Part shown: in pieces, positions 1 to 6,902 of the stretch
How positions within the stretch are numbered: the first letter of the stretch is position 1
Layout: every line of letters begins with the position of its first letter
From: a bacterium TMED198
GTDB lineage: Bacteria; Fidelibacterota; Marinisomatia; SCGC-AAA003-L08; D37C17
DNA: 7,036 bases
Direction of reading: 5' to 3'
NCBI GenBank assembly: GCA_002170735.1
Contig: NHIV01000075.1
Span: 11,265 to 18,300, forward strand
The notes under the pieces: generated by a model
The model's input: the letters and a program-made list of their open reading frames with translations, nothing else
What the model was told of the DNA's origin: nothing
Databases searched by the model: none
Translations under genes and position numbers: made by a program

Positions 1-1399
1 TAATTTTATGAACTTTTAGCATATTTGTTGTTCCTACTACTCCTACTGGCACTCCTGCTGTGATTACAAACAATTGATTTTTTTGAATCATTTTTTTTCT
101 TTTTAAAATTTTTTCTGCTACTCCAATCATCTTATCTGTATCAATTAAAGAATCAACTTTTAAAGGAACAACTCCCCATATTATGCTCATTTGCCTGCAA
201 ATACTTTCATATGGTGACAGAGCGAAGATTGGCGCCTTCGGTCTATAGCTGGATACAAAACGGCAAGTACTTCCTGACTCTGTCATTACAACCACTGCGT
301 TAATATCTAAGTCTGAAGTCAATCTAAAGACAGCATGGCTTATAGCAGATTGAACGGTATCGAGTCTATTTTCAAGCTTTTTTTTATGATAAAAATTGTT
401 TACTTCTTCAAGTTCTAATTTATTAGCAATAGTTCTCATTACACGTACTGATTCAAAAGGGAATTTTCCAATTGAAGTCTCAGCTGAAAGCATGATGGCA
501 TCAACGTTATCATATACTGCCGAAGCAACATCATTCACTTCAGCTCTAGTTGGAGATGATTTTTTAATCATAGATTCAAGCATCTGAGTTGCAACTACAA
601 CAGGTTTGCTGGCAATACGACATTTTTGAATAATTTTTCTCTGAAGAACAGGAACTTTTTCATAATCTACTTCAACTCCAAGATCACCTCTTGCAACTAA
701 AATACCATCAGACTCTGAAATAATAGAATCCAAATTTTCAATTGCCTCAGGCTTCTCAATTTTAGCCATAACAGGCACTTTTGTATTTAAAGAACTAATA
801 ATCTTTTTAATATTTCTAATATCACTGGCTTTTCTAACAAAGGACAATGCAATCCAATCTACACCTAAATCAAGTCCAAGCTTAAGATCTCTTCTATCCT
901 TTTTAGTTATTGAGGGGAGAGTCAAATCAACACCTGGAAGATTTACACCTTTTGAAGGTTTGACAATCCCACTTTTAAGTGCTCTAATCACTAAACAGTG
1001 ATCTTTTTTTTCAATTACTTTAAAAGCTATTTTACCATCTTCAATTTTAACCTGTGCATTTGGAGCAATCGACTTTATTTTAAGTTTATAGTTAATAGGT
1101 ATATCAGCTACTGAACTACTACCTAAAGTATAAGATTTTCCTTTAGTAATTTTAAAATTTAAAAAGGTATGCTTTACTCTTATCTTTGGACCAGCAAGAT
1201 CAAATAAAATTGGAATAAATTTTGATTTCTTATTGGATATTTTTTGGATCCTAGCAATAATATCCTTTGTCTCAGAAGAACTTCTGATGTGAGACATGTT
1301 AAGTCTTATTACGTCAACTCCTTCATCTAGCAATTTTGCAATATTTTTAGATGAAAATGTTGCAGGGCCAATCGTTGCTACTATCTTTGTTCTATTCAT
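1..1399 (-). CDS. pyk: Pyruvate kinase, nearly complete, 3' end cut by window edge
   Basis: Catalyses the last step of glycolysis in the cytoplasm: phosphoenolpyruvate + ADP to pyruvate + ATP. The minus strand from the ATG at 1399-1397 translates to 466 uninterrupted residues with no stop before base 1. The N-terminus is MNRTKIVATIGPA (the TKIV-TIGPA start of the family), with RLNMSH at 32-37. DLAGPKIRV lies at 67-75 and a short B domain follows it. MAKIEKPEAI holds the catalytic lysine K213 and metal ligand E215, and ARGDLGVE at 236-243 supplies D239. MLESM lies at 273-277, PTRAEVNDVA at 283-292 and MLSAET at 303-308. The C-terminal domain runs from about 345 and ends GTTNMLKVHKI, close to the usual family end (about 470-480 residues), so probably only a few codons are missing. 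The start sits directly after the TGA of the DUF2087 gene with no spacer, suggesting translational coupling. L68, K72 and V75 resemble K+-independent pyruvate kinases. Confidence 0.97.
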   Translation of the reverse strand, partial: MNRTKIVATIGPATFSSKNIAKLLDEGVDVIRLNMSHIRSSSETKDIIARIQKISNKKSKFIPILFDLAGPKIRVKHTFLNFKITKGKSYTLGSSSVADIPINYKLKIKSIAPNAQVKIEDGKIAFKVIEKKDHCLVIRALKSGIVKPSKGVNLPGVDLTLPSITKKDRRDLKLGLDLGVDWIALSFVRKASDIRNIKKIISSLNTKVPVMAKIEKPEAIENLDSIISESDGILVARGDLGVEVDYEKVPVLQRKIIQKCRIASKPVVVATQMLESMIKKSSPTRAEVNDVASAVYDNVDAIMLSAETSIGKFPFESVRVMRTIANKLELEEVNNFYHKKKLENRLDTVQSAISHAVFRLTSDLDINAVVVMTESGSTCRFVSSYRPKAPIFALSPYESICRQMSIIWGVVPLKVDSLIDTDKMIGVAEKILKRKKMIQKNQLFVITAGVPVGVVGTTNMLKVHKI

Positions 1400-1645
1400 T
1401 CATGATTTCCAGTATTTAGAACCATCATTTTCTCTGTTTAAAAATTTTCTTGAAACTAACTCTCTCCTTAACAAAGGAGTATCATTGAACAAATGAAATT
1501 TTTCAATTATAATGTTTACTTCTTTTTCAGAATATATTTTATCACAAACAAACTGCTCAGATAAATGTTTTACCACAAACTGTTTATCTTTAGGCTTTTT
1601 TGGCCAACACACAATTTTATCTAAATTATTTATAAAACTACTCAA
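1400..1645 (-). CDS. Small DUF2087-family protein, TTG start
   Basis: An 81-residue protein that I recognise as a stand-alone DUF2087 domain. It has VCWPKKPKDKQ near residues 12-22, an amphipathic middle ending in YSEKEVNIIIEKFH, then LLRRELVSRKFLNRENDGSKYW near the C-terminus. In the family, the DUF2087 module often accompanies HTH regulators. Its RRELV...L.R..DG..YW end looks like a small winged-helix-type fold, but no function is established, and this copy has no separate DNA-binding domain. The start is TTG at 1645-1643, because an in-frame TAA lies immediately upstream (1648-1646) and no ATG occurs inside the frame. The domain core begins only a few residues in, so the short N-terminus is adequate. 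Its TGA (1402-1400) abuts the ATG of pyruvate kinase, which suggests co-expression. A role in regulating pyk would be speculation. Confidence 0.85.
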   Translation of the reverse strand: MSSFINNLDKIVCWPKKPKDKQFVVKHLSEQFVCDKIYSEKEVNIIIEKFHLFNDTPLLRRELVSRKFLNRENDGSKYWKS

Positions 1646-1657
1646 TTAATGCACCAT

Positions 1658-1686
1658 ATTCTATTTAATTAATATGATTTCAAAAA
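1658..1686 (-). promoter_or_regulatory. Weak candidate promoter for DUF2087-pyk
   Basis: On the minus strand TAGAAT (1663-1658) could be a -10 box. A poor -35 (TTTTTG, 1686-1681) lies 17 nt upstream and overlaps the terminator T-tract. If used, the leader before the TTG start would be only a few nucleotides. The -35 match is weak and the region is AT-rich, so chance is likely. Read-through of the upstream terminator is the alternative source of transcription. Confidence 0.2.
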
Positions 1687-1723
1687 AAAACCCCAACTCC
1701 TCCTCCTCAAGAAAAATTAGGGT
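1682..1723 (-). terminator. Rho-independent terminator after tRNA-fMet
   Basis: Read on the minus strand, bases 1723-1690 fold into a 15-bp stem with a GAGG tetraloop. The lower arm ACCCTAA pairs with TTGGGGT. The upper part is a pyrimidine-rich arm opposite GA-rich GGAGGAGGAG, and several of its pairs are G-U. Nine Ts (1690-1682) follow directly. It lies 10 nt past the tRNA 3' end and would close the tRNA transcript, and the whole der-yigZ unit if the tRNA is co-transcribed with it. I paired the stem by hand and calculated no folding energy. Confidence 0.75.
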
Positions 1724-1732
1724 CTTTCATAG

Positions 1733-1806
<74 letters not shown>

Positions 1807-1831
1807 TCAAATTTTAAAAGTTGAGAAAATT

Positions 1832-1859
1832 ATTATAAAATAGTGATAAAAACCAAGAA
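1832..1859 (-). promoter_or_regulatory. Candidate promoter for tRNA-fMet
   Basis: The minus strand carries a perfect TATAAT at 1837-1832. It is preceded after 16 nt by TTCTTG (1859-1854), which matches a sigma-70-like -35 only partly. A start about 7 nt below the -10 would give a leader of roughly 15-20 nt before the mature tRNA 5' end at 1806, a normal distance. The box lies in the short gap after the yigZ stop, where I see no terminator, so the tRNA could also be read from the upstream operon. Confidence 0.5.
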
Positions 1860-1861
1860 CT

Positions 1862-2461
1862 TTAAAAATCAATTTTAACATCTCCTGATGTTTTTTCATA
1901 AATTTCATTAACAAACTTTTGAGCGTTGGACTCAAAGATACTTACTATACTAAGCACGGTTCCATTAAACTCTCTCTTTATTATTTTTCCATTATAAAAA
2001 GCAATAGTTGAATCTACTATACCACATAAGCTCAAATGATGAGCAATCTTAATTCTTGTCATATCTACAAACTCTAGCTTTTTAGTTTTATTTATTGCAT
2101 CTTCTGCACTCTTTTTATAGGAACTAATTAATCCTGGAATACCAAGCTTTGTCCCTCCAAAGTACCTCGCTACATACACACCTACATTTATTAATTTATT
2201 TCTTTTAATTGAATTTAAAACTGGAATCCCAGAACTCCCCTTAGGCTCTCCATCATCTGAAGCATACTCATCAATTCTTTGACCATTCTTAATTCTAAAT
2301 GCGTTTACTACGTGTACAGCTTTAGGATTGAGAGCTCTATGTTTATTTAATATTTGCTTGAATTCCTGTATAGAGGAAATACAATGTATATAAGAAAAAA
2401 ATTTAGAGCCCCTTTCTTTATAAATACCTTTAGATGTACGTTGAATATTAAAATACTTCAT
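1862..2461 (-). CDS. yigZ: YigZ/IMPACT-family (UPF0029) protein
   Basis: A 199-residue protein of the YigZ/IMPACT family, about the usual length of bacterial members (near 200). The N-terminal UPF0029 domain shows the two signature blocks: YASDDGEPKGSSGIPVL at 66-82 and VGVYVARYFGGTKLGIPGL at 93-111. An upstream HVVNAFRI (50-57) is also typical. The C-terminal 130-199 region corresponds to the smaller ferredoxin-like domain of bacterial YigZ. The eukaryotic relative IMPACT/Yih1 acts on the Gcn1-Gcn2 translational control pathway. The bacterial role is unsettled, and I infer only a cytoplasmic, translation- or proteostasis-related function. The ATG (2461-2459) shares one base with the stop of the upstream protease gene (TAATG), so translation is probably coupled. 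No Shine-Dalgarno is evident. It is the last protein gene before the initiator tRNA. Confidence 0.93.
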   Translation of the reverse strand: MKYFNIQRTSKGIYKERGSKFFSYIHCISSIQEFKQILNKHRALNPKAVHVVNAFRIKNGQRIDEYASDDGEPKGSSGIPVLNSIKRNKLINVGVYVARYFGGTKLGIPGLISSYKKSAEDAINKTKKLEFVDMTRIKIAHHLSLCGIVDSTIAFYNGKIIKREFNGTVLSIVSIFESNAQKFVNEIYEKTSGDVKIDF

Positions 2462-4266
2462 TACTTTACAATTAAAAAAGAGATCCCCGGAATATTTTTA
2501 TTTTCAAAAGCTAAAAAGTATTTACCTGAGCTAAGACCTAATACAGCATTTTTTAAATCATGCCTTTGCCTGCCTTTTGAAATATCAATAAAAAAAGAGC
2601 TAACCCTTTGACCACTAGAATTGTAGATACAACCAATTTCATATCCATAATCTTGCCTTGAGTCAAGAAGTAAACTTAGATTATCTCTGCATGGATTTGG
2701 ATAAACTTTAATACTACTCCCCACATCTTCGGGGCTTGGCCATGAAATTATAGATACAGGATCGCTTAATTGAGACTCACCAAATTCATTAAAACTAGAA
2801 ATTCTATATGTATATTCGATAAATGGTTCGAAACTAGTATCTTTAAATATCTGATTAAAGAGGTCTACTTCATTTACCTTAATATTATTTCTATAAACAT
2901 TAAAAAATACATTTTCTTGAATTCCTGAATTTAATTCCCATGAAACTTCAATTTCTTCATTAGAGTTTTGGAAAACAAAAACATTTGATGGGGTATTTGG
3001 AATAAAATTAAAAACTAATGATAAATCTATACTTACAGGGTTTACATTTTCAGTTGAATGAATAAAAAATACATTTTGACCCTCATTAACTGTAAAATCA
3101 ATTACATCTTTGGTATTTGAAATACTACCGTTACCTTCGAGGCTTATAATACTTCCAATAAAATCACTATTAGAATGTTGCCATTCAATTAACGATTTGT
3201 TTAAAATGTTATATCCAGTAATTTTTACGGATTTATTATTTAAGATCATTTCTAAATCTATATATTTGTTAATATTTTCAGGATCAATATCAATCCTCTC
3301 AAGATCAATATCAATTGGATCCACTAAGCTTTGATCTTCAAAGTAATGAAATTCACTATCTTCTTTAGAGTTAAACATATTTCTAGACATGAAATCCAAC
3401 CAAATTGAATGCATTGACTGGCTATAATTATCATAAGAGACTATTCTCATTACATCAAAAGCATCATATATAGAGTTAGAACCATACAATTCCCACATTT
3501 CTCTCATAATAGTACTCTGCTTTTCATCATCTACGCCTTTATTGTCAACAACTTTAGAAAGATAGTGCCCAAACAACGCTAAAGAATATCCCCAATCTGC
3601 AGAGTTTACAGAAAAGCTAGAGTTCCATTCCAAAGGGTATTCCGGATTACTGATTAAAGCATCAGTCCAAATATTAAGAGACCAATCATTTCCATCAGGC
3701 ACAACTAAATCTTCAAACCACATTGAAGATAGCTCAAAAAAATATTTTTCAGAACTTGTAAATGTTCTGTAAGAGAGCTGAACTGCATGAAAGTACTCAT
3801 GCGCCAAAGTTTCTCTCATTGTGACAATAGGATCTAATCCATTGTAAACAGTGTAATTTTCGTAGTTATGATCAATCTCAATGAAAGACGAACCTGGCGG
3901 AAGGAGTTCTTCAAACAAAAAAGTCCCCGTATAGGTTGCCCCATAGTTGGGATAGTCATAACTAGATTTCAAGAAAATATGATAGAAAGGATCATTATTG
4001 TTTGCCAATGGAGGATCTTGATATTCCATAGTATTTTTTAAAACATTTCTAATTGAATCAGCAATGTATAAAACTTCATCAACATAGGCGCTTGTTGCTC
4101 CACTCGCTCCTTCAACATCATAATGGACCTTAAACCATCCCGATTCAGAAATTTTAAACTCATCCAAGTATGAGCCACTCCTATCTAGATTTTGATGCAC
4201 TTTAAAACAATCTCTTGAAAAACCCAAAGCACAGAAAAATATAATAGCCAAAATAAATTTTTTCAT
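2461..4266 (-). CDS. Secreted putative zinc metalloprotease with T9SS-type sorting domain
   Basis: A 601-residue exported protein. Residues 1-18 form a signal peptide (KK, then hydrophobic FILAIIFFCALGF). The region to about 300 resembles MXAN_6640-like putative metalloproteases. TLAHEYFHAVQ carries an HExxH zinc site (H156, E157, H160), followed by FFELSSMWFEDLVVPD (176-191), where E178 or E185 could be the third ligand. Residues about 424-508 look like a fibronectin type III domain (SWELN, YRN, YTYRISSFNEFGES). Residues about 518-601 begin IKVYPNPCRDNL and end FLIVK, as in type IX secretion C-terminal sorting domains, implying export through the outer membrane and surface attachment or release. 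Peptidase activity is inferred from the motif, and the substrate is unknown. The gene overlaps der by 4 nt (ATGA) and yigZ by 1 nt. An AGGA lies about 6 nt before the start, one of the few SD-like sites here. Confidence 0.85.
   Translation of the reverse strand: MKKFILAIIFFCALGFSRDCFKVHQNLDRSGSYLDEFKISESGWFKVHYDVEGASGATSAYVDEVLYIADSIRNVLKNTMEYQDPPLANNNDPFYHIFLKSSYDYPNYGATYTGTFLFEELLPPGSSFIEIDHNYENYTVYNGLDPIVTMRETLAHEYFHAVQLSYRTFTSSEKYFFELSSMWFEDLVVPDGNDWSLNIWTDALISNPEYPLEWNSSFSVNSADWGYSLALFGHYLSKVVDNKGVDDEKQSTIMREMWELYGSNSIYDAFDVMRIVSYDNYSQSMHSIWLDFMSRNMFNSKEDSEFHYFEDQSLVDPIDIDLERIDIDPENINKYIDLEMILNNKSVKITGYNILNKSLIEWQHSNSDFIGSIISLEGNGSISNTKDVIDFTVNEGQNVFFIHSTENVNPVSIDLSLVFNFIPNTPSNVFVFQNSNEEIEVSWELNSGIQENVFFNVYRNNIKVNEVDLFNQIFKDTSFEPFIEYTYRISSFNEFGESQLSDPVSIISWPSPEDVGSSIKVYPNPCRDNLSLLLDSRQDYGYEIGCIYNSSGQRVSSFFIDISKGRQRHDLKNAVLGLSSGKYFLAFENKNIPGISFLIVK
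3282..3315. repeat. Short in-frame direct repeat, 21-bp period
   Basis: The 13-base unit GATCAATATCAAT occurs at 3282-3294 and again at 3303-3315. The 21-bp offset equals seven codons, so the protease gains two copies of an Ile-Asp-Ile-Asp segment (residues 318-321 and 325-328) in the acidic linker after the catalytic region. It is probably a small tandem duplication in a tolerant linker, and I see no sign of a regulatory role. Confidence 0.6.
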
Positions 4267-5573
4267 TTTTTCCTGAAAATTATTTTAATAGGAACTCCAG
4301 ATAAATCAAATGCACTTCTTAATTGATTCTCTAAATATTTCCTGTATGACTTTGGAAATAATTGAGGAAAATTAGTAAAGAAAACAAAAACAGGAGGAGA
4401 ATGTCGAACCTGAGCTACATACTTAATTGTAAGGTTTCTGCCTTTTACAGCTGGAGGGTTGTAATTTTTTATGGCCATACCTAAGAACTCATTAAGTTTT
4501 TTTGTACTTATATTATTCTGATATTTTTTAAAAACTATTGACCCTTCTTTTAGAATATTTTGAATTCTTAAATTTTCTAAAATAGATATAAATATAATTG
4601 GATAATTTTGCATATCAGAAAATCTATATAAAATTTCATCTTTATAGTTTTTCATTGTATGTGTATCTTTGCTTATTAGGTCCCATTTATTAATGACCAC
4701 CATTAAGCCCTTACCTTTTTCAATAATATAGCTTGCTATCTCTTTATCCTGCTTGTTAAAATGTTTTTGACCATCAACCATAAGTATAGCCAAGTCACAA
4801 TCATCAATAACTTTATAAGTCCTTACACTGCTATAAAACTCAATAGAATCATCAATCTTATTTTTCTTTCTTAATCCTGCCGTATCAATTATTCTATAAG
4901 TTTTTTTGAAGTATGTAATATAAGAATCAACTGAATCTCTTGTAGTTCCAGCAATACTTGTAACAATAGATTTATTTGTTTTGACTAAGCTATTCATTAA
5001 ACTTGACTTCCCAACATTTGGCATTCCAACAATTGCAAGGTTGATATGGCTATTGTCCAAATTTTCTTCTAAAATATTTTTAGTAAAATCCTGAATGGCA
5101 TCTAACATTGTATTGATATTCCTACTATTTTGAGCTGAAATTGGCAATGGTTCTCCAAAACCTAATTCATAATATTCTAATAGATTCTCATCTAGATCTG
5201 AATTGTCCATTTTATTAGCAACTAAAATCGTTTTTTTGGAACTATTAGTTAATAACAATCCTAATTCTCTATCACTAGATGTAAGGCCTTCTCTACCATT
5301 TATAACAAATAGTATTATATCAGCTTCATCAAAAGCTTTTATAGCCTGAATTCTTATATTCTTTAAAATTATATCATCAGTCTTAGGAGTATAACCTCCT
5401 GTGTCGATAATATTATAGTTTCTACCGCTCCACTCAAAAACACCATAGACTCTATCTCTAGTTACACCTTCTACTGGAGAAACTATTGCAGGCATTCCTC
5501 CAACCAATTTATTAAACAAAGTTGATTTTCCAACATTTGGCCTACCAATAATTGCAATTGTGGGTCTAGACAT
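4263..5573 (-). CDS. der: Ribosome-assembly GTPase Der (EngA)
   Basis: A 436-residue tandem-GTPase protein, a normal length for Der. In bacteria Der is essential and acts in late 50S ribosomal subunit assembly. GTPase domain 1 has G1 GRPNVGKS (10-17), T38 in G2, G3 DTGG (57-60), G4 NKMD (120-123) and G5 ISAQ (145-148). Domain 2 has G1 GMPNVGKS (183-190), GTTRD (209-213), G3 DTAG (230-233) and G4 NKWD (295-298). The C-terminal KH-like domain spans about 355-436, including NPPAVKGRNLTIKYVAQ, and ends GVPIKIIFRKK. The second G5 reads FISILENLRI (328-337) instead of the usual SAL/SAK, a mild divergence. The ATG at 5573 follows the DUF512 stop by 6 nt, with no SD motif. The TGA stop overlaps the protease ATG (ATGA). 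The DUF512-der order recurs in other bacteria. Confidence 0.98.
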   Translation of the reverse strand: MSRPTIAIIGRPNVGKSTLFNKLVGGMPAIVSPVEGVTRDRVYGVFEWSGRNYNIIDTGGYTPKTDDIILKNIRIQAIKAFDEADIILFVINGREGLTSSDRELGLLLTNSSKKTILVANKMDNSDLDENLLEYYELGFGEPLPISAQNSRNINTMLDAIQDFTKNILEENLDNSHINLAIVGMPNVGKSSLMNSLVKTNKSIVTSIAGTTRDSVDSYITYFKKTYRIIDTAGLRKKNKIDDSIEFYSSVRTYKVIDDCDLAILMVDGQKHFNKQDKEIASYIIEKGKGLMVVINKWDLISKDTHTMKNYKDEILYRFSDMQNYPIIFISILENLRIQNILKEGSIVFKKYQNNISTKKLNEFLGMAIKNYNPPAVKGRNLTIKYVAQVRHSPPVFVFFTNFPQLFPKSYRKYLENQLRSAFDLSGVPIKIIFRKK

Positions 5574-5579
5574 AGTTTT

Positions 5580-6845
5580 TTATTTAAACAGATCTAAAAG
5601 TGAATCACCCGATAACTTGAGTGGAACTTTTAATTTTAAAGAAATTTCATCAACTGTCATATCATCCAAAGTAAGAGTTTTTTCATCATTCAATATTCGT
5701 TCCGTCACCCAGACTTCATCACCTAATTTGTGGTCTTTTAATTGATCAATTATATCCTTGCCAGTTAGCAAGCCAGATACTGTGACAGATTCTCCAAAAA
5801 ACTTATTTTTAACTTTTTTAAGTTGAATTTTCAAATTTTCAATCTTTGTCAATTCAGGTAAAACATGATTTGCAAATGTATCATAAATTAGATCTCCTGT
5901 TATAATTGTAATGATTTTTTTTTGGGGAATTTTTTTAGGAAACAGTTTTTTATCATTATTGAGGTTTTCTATAAATTTGCTTACCAAGCCAACCCCATTT
6001 TCTGTTAAATCAAAATCAAATTCAGAATAATTAGGTACATTCATTTTTGAAATCAAGAACCACTCATCTGAGTATACAACAAAAGGGCTAAGCGTATTAT
6101 ACCTTCTATTGATTTTGAACCGATCAATAAGCACCTTATCTGAATATTTTTTATCAACTTCTTGAATTTCAAATAGCCCCTTCCGATGCCTAGTCAGACC
6201 TACTGGCACGATTGAAACAGTTTTAAGATTTGGATAAAAATGATAAAGATCATCAAGGCTGTTTAACAAGTATTGGCCATCATTCAATTTAGGCATTAAT
6301 ACAATTTGAGCATGAAGCTCAATACCATTTTCAGTTAAAAATTTAATTTTTTTTAGAACATCATCATCTTTTTTATATAAAAAAAGTTTTTTTCTCAAAT
6401 CCTTATCAGTTACATGTATAGATATATATAATGGAGAAAGTTTTTGCTCTACCACTCTATTTAATTCTCTTTGTCCCATGTTTGTCATAGTAATATAATG
6501 TCCATGTAAATATGACAATCGATAGTCACCATCTCTGAAGTACATGCCCTTCCTCATATTAGAAGGGTTTTGATCTACAAAACAAAATACACAATCATTT
6601 GCACATGATCTAATCTTCATATCCTCAAACACAACACCTAACAAATCATCATATTCTTTTTCTATTTCAAAAGATTCTAATGCACCATTCATTTCTACAG
6701 AAATTGTTATAAAGTCTGAAGAAAACCTAAACTGATAATCAATTTCATCAAGAACTTTTCTATTATTGATTTTAAGCAGCCTATCACCTGACTTAAGGCC
6801 AATTGATGATGCTATAGAATTTGGGAATACTGTTTTTATAACCAT
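5580..6845 (-). CDS. DUF512 protein: PDZ-like plus radical-SAM-type [4Fe-4S] protein
   Basis: A 421-residue protein of the DUF512 family, whose function is unknown. Residues 1-50 are PDZ-like (VFPNSIASSIGLKSGDRLLKINN). A cysteine cluster C81-x3-C85-x2-C88 (SCANDCVFCFVDQ) matches the radical-SAM [4Fe-4S] signature and is followed by a TIM-barrel-like region with YISIHVTD (140-147). The DUF512 part proper begins around 205-220 (VSIVPVGLTRHRKG). It includes TENGVGLVSKF (281-291), a Rossmann-like ITIITGDL (312-319), and FFGESVTVSGLLTGKDI (349-365) near the end. Length and domain order fit the family, which also includes the cyanobacterial FeS proteins. The ATG at 6845 starts right at the PDZ core, and no SD is visible. 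It lies first in the cluster and 6 nt before der, an association also known in Firmicutes, so a role near ribosome assembly or RNA/protein modification is possible but inferred. Confidence 0.93.
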   Translation of the reverse strand: MVIKTVFPNSIASSIGLKSGDRLLKINNRKVLDEIDYQFRFSSDFITISVEMNGALESFEIEKEYDDLLGVVFEDMKIRSCANDCVFCFVDQNPSNMRKGMYFRDGDYRLSYLHGHYITMTNMGQRELNRVVEQKLSPLYISIHVTDKDLRKKLFLYKKDDDVLKKIKFLTENGIELHAQIVLMPKLNDGQYLLNSLDDLYHFYPNLKTVSIVPVGLTRHRKGLFEIQEVDKKYSDKVLIDRFKINRRYNTLSPFVVYSDEWFLISKMNVPNYSEFDFDLTENGVGLVSKFIENLNNDKKLFPKKIPQKKIITIITGDLIYDTFANHVLPELTKIENLKIQLKKVKNKFFGESVTVSGLLTGKDIIDQLKDHKLGDEVWVTERILNDEKTLTLDDMTVDEISLKLKVPLKLSGDSLLDLFK

Positions 6846-6902
6846 ATAAATAAAATATAATTAAATGTGTTATTTGAATGGAAGATAAGAATAATAAATT
6901 AT

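Noticed and set aside
396..587. Plus-strand open frame of about 63 codons
   Set aside because: It lies antisense to the middle of pyruvate kinase, whose minus-strand reading is uninterrupted and carries all family motifs; the plus product is low-complexity Ser/Thr-rich.
1296..1496. Plus-strand open frame of about 66 codons
   Set aside because: Antisense to the start of pyk and the end of the DUF2087 gene; no recognisable domain.
1698..1707. GGAGGAGGAG on the minus strand as a ribosome binding site
   Set aside because: It is about 50 nt from the nearest start (TTG at 1645) and is paired inside the terminator stem.
2354..2611. Plus-strand open frame of about 85 codons spanning the yigZ/protease junction
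   Set aside because: Antisense to two well-supported coupled genes; the product has no family features.
3110..3334. Plus-strand open frame of about 74 codons
   Set aside because: Hydrophobic antisense shadow of the protease linker region, a common artefact of AT-rich coding DNA.
5560..5745. Plus-strand open frame of about 61 codons
   Set aside because: Antisense to the end of the DUF512 gene and the start of der; no supporting motif.
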